Counted from the first letter of the stretch, positions 1 to 6,762 are shown. The stretch: DNA of 6,781 nt from an uncultured Alphaproteobacteria bacterium (GCA_938028645.1 CALIMD010000333.1:1-6781), one strand, 5' to 3'. Notes: generated by a model from the sequence alone, not told the origin. Numbers and translations: made by a program.

Positions 1-665
1 CGCTCAAAGGTAGCTGTAATAGTCTGACGCGCCTCTCTATTTTGAATTAGACTCTTTAACCAAACCTCAAATTGGATTTCTTTTTGTTCATGCAACCAGA
101 TTTTCTTGAGTATTTCCGACTGGCTAAACGCACCAAATACGCGCTTCGTCGCCGTTATTTCCTTTAAAGCAATTACATTACCCATAATATTTAAGCACCC
201 ACGCCGACCTAAGTAACAACCAATATTCTGATTTTTATAATCGTAGTCGGCGTTTATTTTTAAAGAATTAGCAACGCCATAATCATAATTTATTCCAATA
301 GCCTCGGTCTCATGCATACGCTTGAGTTGTGATTTCGTGAGCCAGGTTATCGCTACATCGACTATCGTTCCTGGCGAGCGAGCCAATACAGCAGGAATTG
401 AACCATATGAGGCAATATGCGCTGCATAAACCACATCGTAGTCACACAGTTTAACACATGTTACTGGAAGAAAATCCTGGTCACCAAATTTTCTGAGTAA
501 CTGCTCAGGTGATCTATTCGACCCTATGGCTAACACTGGGGTCCTGCCCTCAAGGCTATCTCTATCCTGAAGCGGCGCAGCAGAACCGTTATCCAAGACG
601 AAATCGCACTCTGGGTAAGAATAAGGATAATCGAGAGCTCTTAAAATCAACGGATCAATTGTCAT
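1..665 (-). CDS. Gamma-glutamylcyclotransferase-fold protein, 3' end cut by window edge
   Basis: An uninterrupted minus-strand reading frame begins at ATG 665-663 and stays open for 221 codons to the window edge, so the C-terminus is missing. After about 40 N-terminal residues comes LAIGSNRSPEQL (residues 45-56), which resembles the GGCT-fold substrate loop (YGSNLSPE type). IPAVLARSPGT (90-100) and LKRMHETEAIG (114-124) follow. These align in order with human GGCT segments IATIFQSPG and LNSLDEQEG, which places Glu121 at the position of the catalytic glutamate. The loop has Ile instead of the usual Tyr before GSN, and the protein is already longer than a typical GGCT domain. No signal peptide or membrane segment is visible. 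It is divergent from the CoA-ligase operon, so a functional link is unproven. The fold assignment is by eye; cyclotransferase activity is only inferred and the substrate is unknown. Confidence 0.72.
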   Translation of the reverse strand, partial: MTIDPLILRALDYPYSYPECDFVLDNGSAAPLQDRDSLEGRTPVLAIGSNRSPEQLLRKFGDQDFLPVTCVKLCDYDVVYAAHIASYGSIPAVLARSPGTIVDVAITWLTKSQLKRMHETEAIGINYDYGVANSLKINADYDYKNQNIGCYLGRRGCLNIMGNVIALKEITATKRVFGAFSQSEILKKIWLHEQKEIQFEVWLKSLIQNREARQTITATFE

Positions 666-812
666 TAGGTGCTTTTTAAACAATTAGATTTTTCTTTATA
701 TTACAAGATCTAGTCATGATTGCCTATTTATGTTTGCTGGACATTAACACTAAAAAGTTTGACATTGTTCAATTTCTTGGGACTTTTAATGGGCCTGAAA
801 GGAGAAGAGGGG
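666..812. promoter_or_regulatory. Divergent intergenic region with promoter candidates
   Basis: This gap lies between two divergent genes and should hold the promoters of both. For the plus strand, a perfect TTGACA is at 759-764 and a TTTAAT at 785-790, but the 20-bp spacer is longer than ideal. The TTGACA sits inside an imperfect palindrome, TTGA-N6-TCAA (759-772), which could bind a repressor. The stretch 691-703 is AT-rich and has -10-like hexamers on both strands (TATATT on plus at 697-702), but no convincing partnered -35. Open frames here (from 716 and 720) lack ribosome binding sites and family similarity, so I treat the region as non-coding. Confidence 0.4.
800..804 (+). promoter_or_regulatory. 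Shine-Dalgarno site that fixes the CoA-ligase start
   Basis: AGGAG lies 8 nt before ATG 813, in a purine-rich run (AAAGGAGAAGAGGGG). Neither upstream in-frame start has anything comparable: TTG 720 and ATG 789 are both preceded by AT-rich sequence. This makes 813 the best start of the ligase gene. Confidence 0.8.
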
Positions 813-2354
813 ATGATTGTCGAAAAAGAGGATGTAGGCCCTTTTTACAATGCTGCCGACGATTTAATAGAGAGAAATCTAAACGCTGGCCGCGGCGATA
901 AGATAGCCTTCATCGATTCAAATGGCCAATATACCTTCAACCAGGTTGCAGAAAAAGCCTCCCAATTTAGTAATGCTATCCAGAAACTAGGATTGAAAAA
1001 AGAGTCTCGTTTGATATTGGTTATGCTGGATAGTATTGAATTTGTATCCTGTTTTCTGGGAGCAATAAAAGCTGGTGTTATTCCTGTTCCCTTAAATACC
1101 AGGCTCACTCCTCGGGATTATTCTTATATAATATCAGATACCGATGCCGCTGGCCTTGTAATCAGCGATAGTCTGATAGAGACAGTTCTTCAAGAAGCAA
1201 AAATCCCCCCCCTTGTACTAGTTGATGGGATATGTTCCAAATACCACACCCTATATCCATTGACATCTGAATCCCCAACAACTTTTGTATCTGCTGATAC
1301 TAAACCAGATGATATATGTTTTTGGCTGTATACTTCAGGGACAACTGGCTTACCAAAAGGGGTGGTGCACCTTCACTCACATCTATTGCCAACCGCAGAT
1401 CTCTATGCCATTCCGTATTTAAAAATTTCATCTGACGACGTTGTGTTTTCGGCTGCAAAGCTCTTTTTCGCCTACGGCCTAGGTAACGCTCTTACTTTTC
1501 CAATGGCTGTCGGTGCGACATCCGTTTTACTACCCGGACCACCAGACCCAAAATCGGTAGTAAACATTTTCAAAGAGTTTCAACCTACTTTATTTTTTGG
1601 CGTGCCAACGCTCTTTGCAATGCTTTTAGCGAGTGAATTACCAGAAAAAAACAAACATTCCATACGCTTATCTGTCTCCGCAGGCGAACCATTGCCAGCC
1701 GACTTACTTCATCGGTGGAAAGATAAGGTTGGAACTGAAATTCTTGACGGTATAGGTACCACCGAGATGCTTCATATTTTTGTCTCCAATGAAATCGATG
1801 ACATTCAACCCGGAACCACAGGTCGAGTAGTACCGGGATACGAGGTTCGTCTTATTAACGAAGCGGGTGAACTTTGTAGCATTGGCGAGATAGGCATTCT
1901 TGAAGTTTCTGGACCTACTTCGGCCTTAATGTATTGGGGGCAAAGAGAAAAAACAAAAGCCACTTTCCGAGGGGAATGGACCCGAACTGGTGATAATTAC
2001 ACTATGGGCGATAACGGTGTGATGACCTACAGTGGCCGTAACGATGACATGCTCAAAGTTGGTGGTATCTATGTCTCTCCCTTCGAGGTTGAAGGCGCGC
2101 TCATCAAACATCCATCTGTTTTAGAGGCCGCAGTAATCGGGCATCCAGACCAAGATGAACTGATAAAACCCAAAGCCTTCATTGTCTTAGTGGACGGATC
2201 GGTACCATCAGAGGAGCTAGCGGAAGAATTGAAAAATTTTGTTCGTTCTGACTTAGCTGCCTATAAATACCCTCGTTGGATTGAATTTTCTGATGCGTTA
2301 CCGAAGACGGCAACCGGCAAAATACAAAGATTTAAATTACGGAATAAAGCCTAG
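813..2354 (+). CDS. Benzoate-CoA ligase family protein (ANL superfamily)
   Basis: This predicted cytoplasmic enzyme (513 aa) would activate an aromatic or similar carboxylate with ATP and CoA through an acyl-AMP intermediate. Starting at ATG 813, the protein opens with FYNAADDLIERNL and GRGDKIAF, as benzoate-CoA ligases do. The ANL motifs are in order: P-loop YTSGTTGLPKG (173-183), GIGTTEM (313-319), RTGD (391-394), GRNDDMLKVGG hinge (408-418) and the C-terminal PKTATGKIQR with catalytic Lys503. KLFFAYGLGN (216-225) and TEMLHIF (317-323) are hallmarks of the benzoate-CoA ligase subgroup and line the aryl pocket in studied members. Length is normal for the family. A start at TTG 720 would add 31 residues, MPIYVCWTLT onward, that look unlike the family and have no ribosome binding site. 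Hydroxy- or aminobenzoates, or a non-aromatic acid, remain possible substrates. It is the first gene of a likely three-gene operon. Confidence 0.9.
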   Translation: MIVEKEDVGPFYNAADDLIERNLNAGRGDKIAFIDSNGQYTFNQVAEKASQFSNAIQKLGLKKESRLILVMLDSIEFVSCFLGAIKAGVIPVPLNTRLTPRDYSYIISDTDAAGLVISDSLIETVLQEAKIPPLVLVDGICSKYHTLYPLTSESPTTFVSADTKPDDICFWLYTSGTTGLPKGVVHLHSHLLPTADLYAIPYLKISSDDVVFSAAKLFFAYGLGNALTFPMAVGATSVLLPGPPDPKSVVNIFKEFQPTLFFGVPTLFAMLLASELPEKNKHSIRLSVSAGEPLPADLLHRWKDKVGTEILDGIGTTEMLHIFVSNEIDDIQPGTTGRVVPGYEVRLINEAGELCSIGEIGILEVSGPTSALMYWGQREKTKATFRGEWTRTGDNYTMGDNGVMTYSGRNDDMLKVGGIYVSPFEVEGALIKHPSVLEAAVIGHPDQDELIKPKAFIVLVDGSVPSEELAEELKNFVRSDLAAYKYPRWIEFSDALPKTATGKIQRFKLRNKA

Positions 2355-2373
2355 TTTTAGTGTGAAATAATAA

Positions 2374-3159
2374 ATGACAAATCTGGTAACCATCGCAGAT
2401 GGTAGAATAGAGTATTCCTTTTATCAGGTGAAAAGACCAGCCGCTCCAACGATAGTTATGCTGCATGAGGGCCTAGGCGCCTTATCGCTTTGGCGGGATC
2501 TTCCAAGAAAACTATCTAATCTAATTAATTGCTCAGTCTTCGTTTATTCTCGTCATGGTTATGGTCAGTCTGACTTCATTAATAGCGAATTCGATGCTAA
2601 CTATATGCATAAGGAGGCTCTGTATATACTTCCACAAATATTGAGGCACTTTGATATCAGCAACCCTATCCTCTATGGCCATAGCGACGGAGCATCAATT
2701 GCTTTAATCCATGCGAGCTCGGCGGATACCGAAATAACGGGGCTAATTATGGAAGCACCACATGTATTCGTAGAAGAAATCTCATTGGTTGGTTTGAAGG
2801 CTGCAAAAAAAGCCTTCGAGCAAGGTGGGCTCAAAGCTAGTCTGGCAAAACATCATCGCGAACCGGAAATGATTTTTCGCTGCTGGAATAATATATGGCT
2901 TAATCCAGAATTTCTTACTTGGGATATAGTATCTTGCTTGTCTAACATTCAGTGTCCAGCACTTTTAATCCAAGGAGAAATGGATACTTATGGCACATTG
3001 TCACAACTCGATACTATCGAGAAACATGTCTCAGGCAGTTGTGAGAAGAAAATTTTATCCAATATCGGCCATAGCCCTCATCGCGAAAACCCCGAATTAG
3101 TATTGCGGTCAATTCAACAGTTCATTAGTAAAAATATCAATGCACAAAAAACTGAATGA
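2374..3159 (+). CDS. Alpha/beta-fold hydrolase
   Basis: This 261-aa soluble serine hydrolase starts 19 bp after the ligase stop. The alpha/beta-hydrolase elements are in order: oxyanion-hole segment LHEGLG (30-35), YSRHGYGQSD (58-67), nucleophile elbow GHSDG with Ser104, acid residue Asp204 in QGEMD, and catalytic His233 in IGHSPH. The triad is therefore complete and the enzyme should be active. The subgroup, with GHSDGASIALIHA, EAPHVFVEE and a cap region rich in Trp, is one I recognise as a recurring uncharacterised bacterial family. Related lactonase-like hydrolases accompany CoA-dependent benzoate genes elsewhere. Position between a CoA ligase and a CoA-transferase suggests it cleaves an ester, enol-lactone or acyl-CoA thioester of the same pathway. 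The actual substrate cannot be read from sequence. No signal peptide is seen, so it is cytoplasmic. The region before ATG 2374 has no strong Shine-Dalgarno match. Confidence 0.88.
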   Translation: MTNLVTIADGRIEYSFYQVKRPAAPTIVMLHEGLGALSLWRDLPRKLSNLINCSVFVYSRHGYGQSDFINSEFDANYMHKEALYILPQILRHFDISNPILYGHSDGASIALIHASSADTEITGLIMEAPHVFVEEISLVGLKAAKKAFEQGGLKASLAKHHREPEMIFRCWNNIWLNPEFLTWDIVSCLSNIQCPALLIQGEMDTYGTLSQLDTIEKHVSGSCEKKILSNIGHSPHRENPELVLRSIQQFISKNINAQKTE

Positions 3160-3174
3160 TTGAGAGATAAACGG

Positions 3175-4368
3175 ATGCAACCATTAACTGGGGTCAGGGT
3201 TCTTGCAGTAGAACAATACGGCGCAGGACCATTTGGAACCATGTATCTCGCAAATCAGGGCGCCGAGGTAATTAAAATCGAAAACCCCTCCGATGGCGGC
3301 GACATGTCTCGGGCAGTGGGTCCATATTTTTTGGGGTCAGAAGACAGCGAGTTCTTTCACAGCTTTAACGCCAATAAAAAAAGCGTAACGATCAACCTTC
3401 AAAAGCCAGAGGGATTAGCTGTTTTTCACGAATTGGTAAAAACAGCCGATGCTGTATCAAATAATCTCAGGGGAGACGTCCCCGAGAAACTTGGTTTAGA
3501 TTACGCATCACTGAAAGCCATTAATCCAAAGGTTGTATGCGCCCATCTCAGCGCTTATGGCAGATCCGGTTCAAGACAAACCTGGCCAGGCTTCGATTAC
3601 CTTATGCAGGCGGAAACAGGATGGTTTTCTCTGACAGGCGAGCCAGGAACACCACCAGCTCGTTTTGGATTATCTGTTGTTGACATGATGACAGGCCTTG
3701 CAATGGCCTTTAGTTTAGTTTCTGCCGTGGTTGCCGCTCGTTCGTCTGGTATTGGACGAGACATGGATGTTTCACTCTTCGATTTGGCTTTGCATAATAC
3801 AAGTTACTTATCCACTTGGTATCTTAATGACAACGTAGTGACCGAAAGACTCGAACGATCTGCCCATCCATCCTTAACACCTTGTCAGTTATATAAAACC
3901 AAGAATGGCTGGATCTTTATAATGTGTAACAAAGAAAAATTCTGGCCAATACTTTGTGATAAGCTCGGACAAGCTAGCTGGTCTAAAGACCCTCGTTTCC
4001 TCTTATTTAAAAACCGATTAGAACATCGTGAAACTCTGCAACAAATGCTGGACGAAACACTTTCACAAAAAACGACCGAAGAATGGCTTGCCACGTTTGC
4101 TGGCAGTGTGCCCGCTGCGCCAATCTTCGATATTGGAGAGGCTATGAATAATCCTTTCGTTTCGGAAAGAAATAGTATTCATGAATTTACCAATCCGGCA
4201 AATCCAAATACAACTTTTAAAATGGTCGCTCACCCAATTAGATCTTCTGGAGATCAACCCTTGAACGATCCTGCTCCAAAACTTGGGGAGAACACAGATA
4301 GAATCCTGGGAGAAACGGGATATACGGATGACCAAATAAACAACCTTAGAGATAAAGGTATAATATAA
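3175..4368 (+). CDS. Class III CoA-transferase (CaiB/BaiF family)
   Basis: This 397-aa enzyme would move CoA between two carboxylic acids, or act as a racemase-like family member, in the cytoplasm. It opens with PLTGVRVLAVEQYGAGPFGT and LANQGAEVIKIE, the standard CaiB/BaiF N-terminus. LRGDVPEKLGLDY and HLSAYGRSG follow. The segment GLSVVDMMTG carries Asp170, which matches the aspartate that forms the acyl-aspartyl anhydride in formyl-CoA transferase. GRDMDVSLFD and the C-terminal part with SAHPSLTP and MCNKEKFW complete it. I chose ATG 3175 because MQPLTGVRVL fits the family start. An in-frame TTG at 3160, abutting the hydrolase stop, would add five residues. With ATG 3175 the gap to the hydrolase is 15 bp, which supports one operon. 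Subfamily specificity (which acids donate and accept CoA) is not assignable. It does not resemble 2-methylfumaryl-CoA isomerase as I remember that protein. Confidence 0.9.
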   Translation: MQPLTGVRVLAVEQYGAGPFGTMYLANQGAEVIKIENPSDGGDMSRAVGPYFLGSEDSEFFHSFNANKKSVTINLQKPEGLAVFHELVKTADAVSNNLRGDVPEKLGLDYASLKAINPKVVCAHLSAYGRSGSRQTWPGFDYLMQAETGWFSLTGEPGTPPARFGLSVVDMMTGLAMAFSLVSAVVAARSSGIGRDMDVSLFDLALHNTSYLSTWYLNDNVVTERLERSAHPSLTPCQLYKTKNGWIFIMCNKEKFWPILCDKLGQASWSKDPRFLLFKNRLEHRETLQQMLDETLSQKTTEEWLATFAGSVPAAPIFDIGEAMNNPFVSERNSIHEFTNPANPNTTFKMVAHPIRSSGDQPLNDPAPKLGENTDRILGETGYTDDQINNLRDKGII

Positions 4369-4377
4369 TTGATTTCT

Positions 4378-4395
4378 AAAAACTGCCTTGTTTTT
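4378..4395. terminator. Weak possible bidirectional terminator between convergent operons
   Basis: AAAAAC (4378-4383) and GTTTTT (4390-4395) can pair around a six-base loop, followed by one further T on the plus strand; on the minus strand the AAAAAC arm reads as GTTTTT. It sits where two convergent operons meet and overlaps the arsJ stop codon by one base. The stem has a single GC pair, so it is weak as an intrinsic terminator. No better hairpin is present in the gap. Confidence 0.28.
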
Positions 4396-5627
4396 TATTG
4401 AACTAGATGGGACTTATCTCTGTTACACGCGGGGGCCAACAGCATGGTGAACACGGCAGCAATAATCAGCATGCTTAGAGCAACTGCAAGAGCCCCTGTT
4501 AGTCCAGCAATTTGATACGCAATGCCAGATAAAAGTGTACCCAATAATCTTCCTGCAGCATTAGCGCTATAGTAAAAGCCTACCGACAGTGCAACATTAT
4601 CAACATTGGAGAAATTCAAAATTAGATATGAGTGCAAAGCAGAATTTACTGCGAAGCAAAATCCGAATATAGCCAAACCAAATAGAAGGCTTAAAGTAAC
4701 ATGGAATTGCAATTCAACTGCTAGAGTAATCGCAAAAGTGACAAGACACAGAATTACCATCCATGCAGACGCGTATTTAAGTTCTTTTGAATGCCCATCT
4801 TCAGAACTTTTGATTAGACTAGGCGCCAAGCTTTGAACAATCCCGTACCCTATTATCCAAAGGGCTAGAAACCCGCCAACAGCCTTGAAGCTCCAATTTA
4901 ACTCACTCAATAAAAAAACAGGTAATGCAACAACAAACCACACATCACGTGCACCAAATAGGAAAACCCTCGCCATAGATAAAATATTTACGGGCCTGGA
5001 CTGAGAAAAAATTTCTTTGATCTTCGCCTTTGTCTGTGCTTTACCCATCGAGTTTGGTAAAAGCCAACCACTTAAGATCAACAGAGCAAATAGTGCACCC
5101 GCCATAATCCAAAGAGCGTAAACAAAACCACAAACAGATAAGAGTACACCACCTAGAAAAAACCCTATGCCTTTAAGTGCATTCTTTGAACCCGTTAGCA
5201 AAGCCACAAGCTTAAAAAGCGTCGAATGATTACTTTTGGGAACCACCAATTTGATTGCACTTTTGGAACTCATTTTCAAGAGATCTTTAGCAACTCCAGA
5301 TAATCCTTGAGCAAAAAGAACAAAAACTAGCGACAATATTGCCGACCACAATGGATTAAGAAGAGATAACAAAAACAGAGAGAATACCTGGAGGGCCAAT
5401 CCTGAGAGTAGGGTAAGTTTCACACCAAAACGCGATCCTAACCAACCTCCTATTAAATTTGTCACAATTCCCATCAATTCGTAGAGAAGGAAAAGTACTG
5501 CCAGTTCAAATGGCGAATACCCCAAAGTATGAAAGTGCAAAAGAACCAGCATTCTTAATGCACCGTCTGTGAGGGTAAACCCCCAGTAAGCCGCTGTTAC
5601 GACGATATAATTTCTAATATTCGTCAA
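4395..5627 (-). CDS. arsJ: ArsJ, organoarsenical (1-arseno-3-phosphoglycerate) efflux MFS permease
   Basis: This inner-membrane permease (410 aa) exports 1-arseno-3-phosphoglycerate, which decays outside to arsenate, so the pair confers arsenate resistance. The N-terminus RNYIVVTAAYWGFTLTDGAL (5-24) and the following RMLVLLHF and GYSPFELA are highly characteristic of ArsJ. GGWLGSRFGVK (60-70) is the MFS loop 2-3 signature. Hydrophobic stretches spread over the whole length fit about 12 helices. A hydrophilic central loop lies near 192-213, and GARDVWFVVALP (225-236) begins the second half. The start is TTG at 5627-5625: an in-frame TAA lies immediately upstream, so no longer form exists, and MTNIRNY matches the family start. 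It follows the GAPDH gene by 10 bp with an AGGA site, so the two are co-transcribed and translationally close. The gene is intact. Confidence 0.95.
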   Translation of the reverse strand: MTNIRNYIVVTAAYWGFTLTDGALRMLVLLHFHTLGYSPFELAVLFLLYELMGIVTNLIGGWLGSRFGVKLTLLSGLALQVFSLFLLSLLNPLWSAILSLVFVLFAQGLSGVAKDLLKMSSKSAIKLVVPKSNHSTLFKLVALLTGSKNALKGIGFFLGGVLLSVCGFVYALWIMAGALFALLILSGWLLPNSMGKAQTKAKIKEIFSQSRPVNILSMARVFLFGARDVWFVVALPVFLLSELNWSFKAVGGFLALWIIGYGIVQSLAPSLIKSSEDGHSKELKYASAWMVILCLVTFAITLAVELQFHVTLSLLFGLAIFGFCFAVNSALHSYLILNFSNVDNVALSVGFYYSANAAGRLLGTLLSGIAYQIAGLTGALAVALSMLIIAAVFTMLLAPACNRDKSHLVQ

Positions 5628-5635
5628 TTAATGGA

Positions 5636-5639
5636 TCCT
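5636..5639 (-). promoter_or_regulatory. Shine-Dalgarno site for the TTG-initiated arsJ
   Basis: AGGA on the minus strand lies 8 nt before TTG 5627 and overlaps the TAG stop of the upstream GAPDH gene (5640-5638). This supports the unusual TTG start and suggests that translation of the two genes is coupled. Confidence 0.65.
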
Positions 5640-6678
5640 AACTTCTGATACTGGAAGCAACCTTGTAAACAAGCTCCATGAGCCTATTCGCGTAACCCAC
5701 CTCATTATCATACCATGCTAAAATTTTTAATTGCCTGTTGTCGACAAGCATTGTGGATAAGCCATCGATGATGCAGGATCGCGTGTCTCCAGAATAATCA
5801 GAAGATACTAAAGGCCTATCCTCGTATCCTACTATTGCAGCCAAATCGCCCTGGCTGGCGTTTTTGAAAAGATTATTTACCTCGTCGACCGTGGTTGAAC
5901 GACTCATCTCAAAGACACAATCGGTCAACGACGCGTTTAGCAACGGCACCCTAACAGCTAAACCATTCAGCTTTCCATTTAATTCGGGAAAAATAAGCCC
6001 AATCGCTGTTGCAGATCCTGTAGATGTCGGAATTAGGTTCACTAGAGAAGACCGTGCCCGTCTCAAGTCCCTATGAGGTTTATCAACCACAGTCTGTGTA
6101 TTAGTAACATCATGAATTGTTGTAATCAGACCATGTTCAATGCCAATTTCCGATTGAATAACCTTGACTATGGGAGCCAGACAATTAGTTGTGCATGAAG
6201 CCGCCGTTACCAAATGATGATTTTTGGGGTTATAAAGATGATCATTAACACCCATAACAATATTCAAAGCATTTTGATCTTTGACTGGGCAAGCTACAAT
6301 TACCTTTTTTATCCCAGCGTCAAAGTATGGCTGAAGATCCTCCGTTTTTTTAAACTGACCCGATGCATCAATCATCAGATCAAGACCCAAGGCCTTCCAA
6401 TGACCACTCGCCGGAGCATCAAAACAACTAAATGTTAAATCTTCGTTTTCTATCTTTAATGCTCTATCCTTAGCCTTGATATCAAGCTTTGAACGACCGT
6501 GAATGCTATCAAATTCAAGAAGATGTGCAGCAGTTTCGATGTCACCATTTATTTCATTAATGTGAACTATTTGCATCAGATCGCCAGAACCATTGAACTC
6601 TGAGGCTCTATCCCAGAAAGTGCGGGTTGCTAGCCGACCGATTCTGCCAAAACCATTTATACCAATACGGACAACCAT
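5638..6678 (-). CDS. gap: ArsJ-associated glyceraldehyde-3-phosphate dehydrogenase
   Basis: This 346-aa cytoplasmic enzyme oxidises glyceraldehyde-3-phosphate with NAD(P)+. With arsenate in place of phosphate, it yields 1-arseno-3-phosphoglycerate for the neighbouring ArsJ. The Rossmann motif INGFGRIGR is at 7-15, the active-site SCTTNC at 161-166 with catalytic Cys162, the general-base His189 in TTIHDVT, and WYDNEVGYANR at 322-332. Length is normal for a full GAPDH. Compared with housekeeping GAPDH, the cofactor-binding turn reads INEI where ND is usual, and ACPVKD (129-134) stands where SAPAKD is common. FWDRASEF and HLLEFDSIHG also fit the branch found beside arsJ rather than glycolytic Gap. 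Adjacency to arsJ is the strongest argument for an arsenic role. A contribution to central metabolism cannot be excluded. ATG 6678 has AAAGGG (6690-6685) 6 nt upstream. Confidence 0.94.
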   Translation of the reverse strand: MVVRIGINGFGRIGRLATRTFWDRASEFNGSGDLMQIVHINEINGDIETAAHLLEFDSIHGRSKLDIKAKDRALKIENEDLTFSCFDAPASGHWKALGLDLMIDASGQFKKTEDLQPYFDAGIKKVIVACPVKDQNALNIVMGVNDHLYNPKNHHLVTAASCTTNCLAPIVKVIQSEIGIEHGLITTIHDVTNTQTVVDKPHRDLRRARSSLVNLIPTSTGSATAIGLIFPELNGKLNGLAVRVPLLNASLTDCVFEMSRSTTVDEVNNLFKNASQGDLAAIVGYEDRPLVSSDYSGDTRSCIIDGLSTMLVDNRQLKILAWYDNEVGYANRLMELVYKVASSIRS

Positions 6679-6693
6679 TAAAGACCCTTTACA

Positions 6694-6749
6694 ATTATAT
6701 TACCTTCTTGAGATATCGATTATCAGTGTTTTATGAACATAATATTACC
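6694..6749 (-). repeat. Two-copy direct repeat GGTAATATWAT upstream of gap
   Basis: On the minus strand, GGTAATATTAT (6749-6739) and GGTAATATAAT (6704-6694) match at 10 of 11 bases and start 45 bp apart, close to four helical turns. The first copy includes one arm of the inverted repeat; the second covers the TATAAT hexamer next to the ribosome binding site. They could be paired regulator sites, or chance in AT-rich DNA. Confidence 0.35.
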
Positions 6750-6762
6750 GATAGAATATTAT
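6739..6762. promoter_or_regulatory. Inverted repeat, candidate operator of the arsenic operon
   Basis: ATAATATT (6739-6746) and AATATTAT (6755-6762) form perfect 8-bp inverted arms around an 8-bp spacer. The 16-bp centre-to-centre distance, about 1.5 helical turns, is compatible with a dimeric winged-helix repressor such as ArsR. The AT-rich composition makes chance similarity fairly likely, and no regulator gene is in view to match it to. Confidence 0.4.

Noticed and set aside
716..901. 61-codon ATG-initiated frame that might be a leader peptide
   Set aside because: No ribosome binding site, no family likeness, overlaps the ligase start in another frame, and is rich in Arg near its end as expected of an out-of-frame reading.
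845..1108. Minus-strand open frame inside the ligase gene
   Set aside because: Lies wholly opposite a strongly supported coding sequence and shows no recognisable motif. The same applies to the opposite-strand frames at 1926-2111, 3885-4094, 4063-4335, 4606-4836, 5864-6076 and 6214-6438.
3160..3174. TTG start for the CoA-transferase directly after the hydrolase stop
   Set aside because: It would add MRDKR before the family-typical MQPLTGVRVL. The ATG at 3175 is the better codon and matches the family start; the TTG cannot be fully excluded.
813..4368. Assignment to the box (benzoyl-CoA epoxidase) pathway
   Set aside because: The ligase and hydrolase would fit, but boxA, boxB, boxC and boxD are absent from the window and a CaiB/BaiF transferase is not a standard member, so the pathway name is not supported.
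1..6678. A functional link between the GGCT-like protein (glutathione-type chemistry) and the arsenic operon
   Set aside because: They are separated by the catabolic operon and not co-transcribed. The GAPDH-ArsJ route does not need glutathione.
6694..6699. Perfect TATAAT as the main promoter of gap-arsJ
   Set aside because: Transcription would begin within or after the ribosome binding site, and there is no acceptable -35 at normal spacing.
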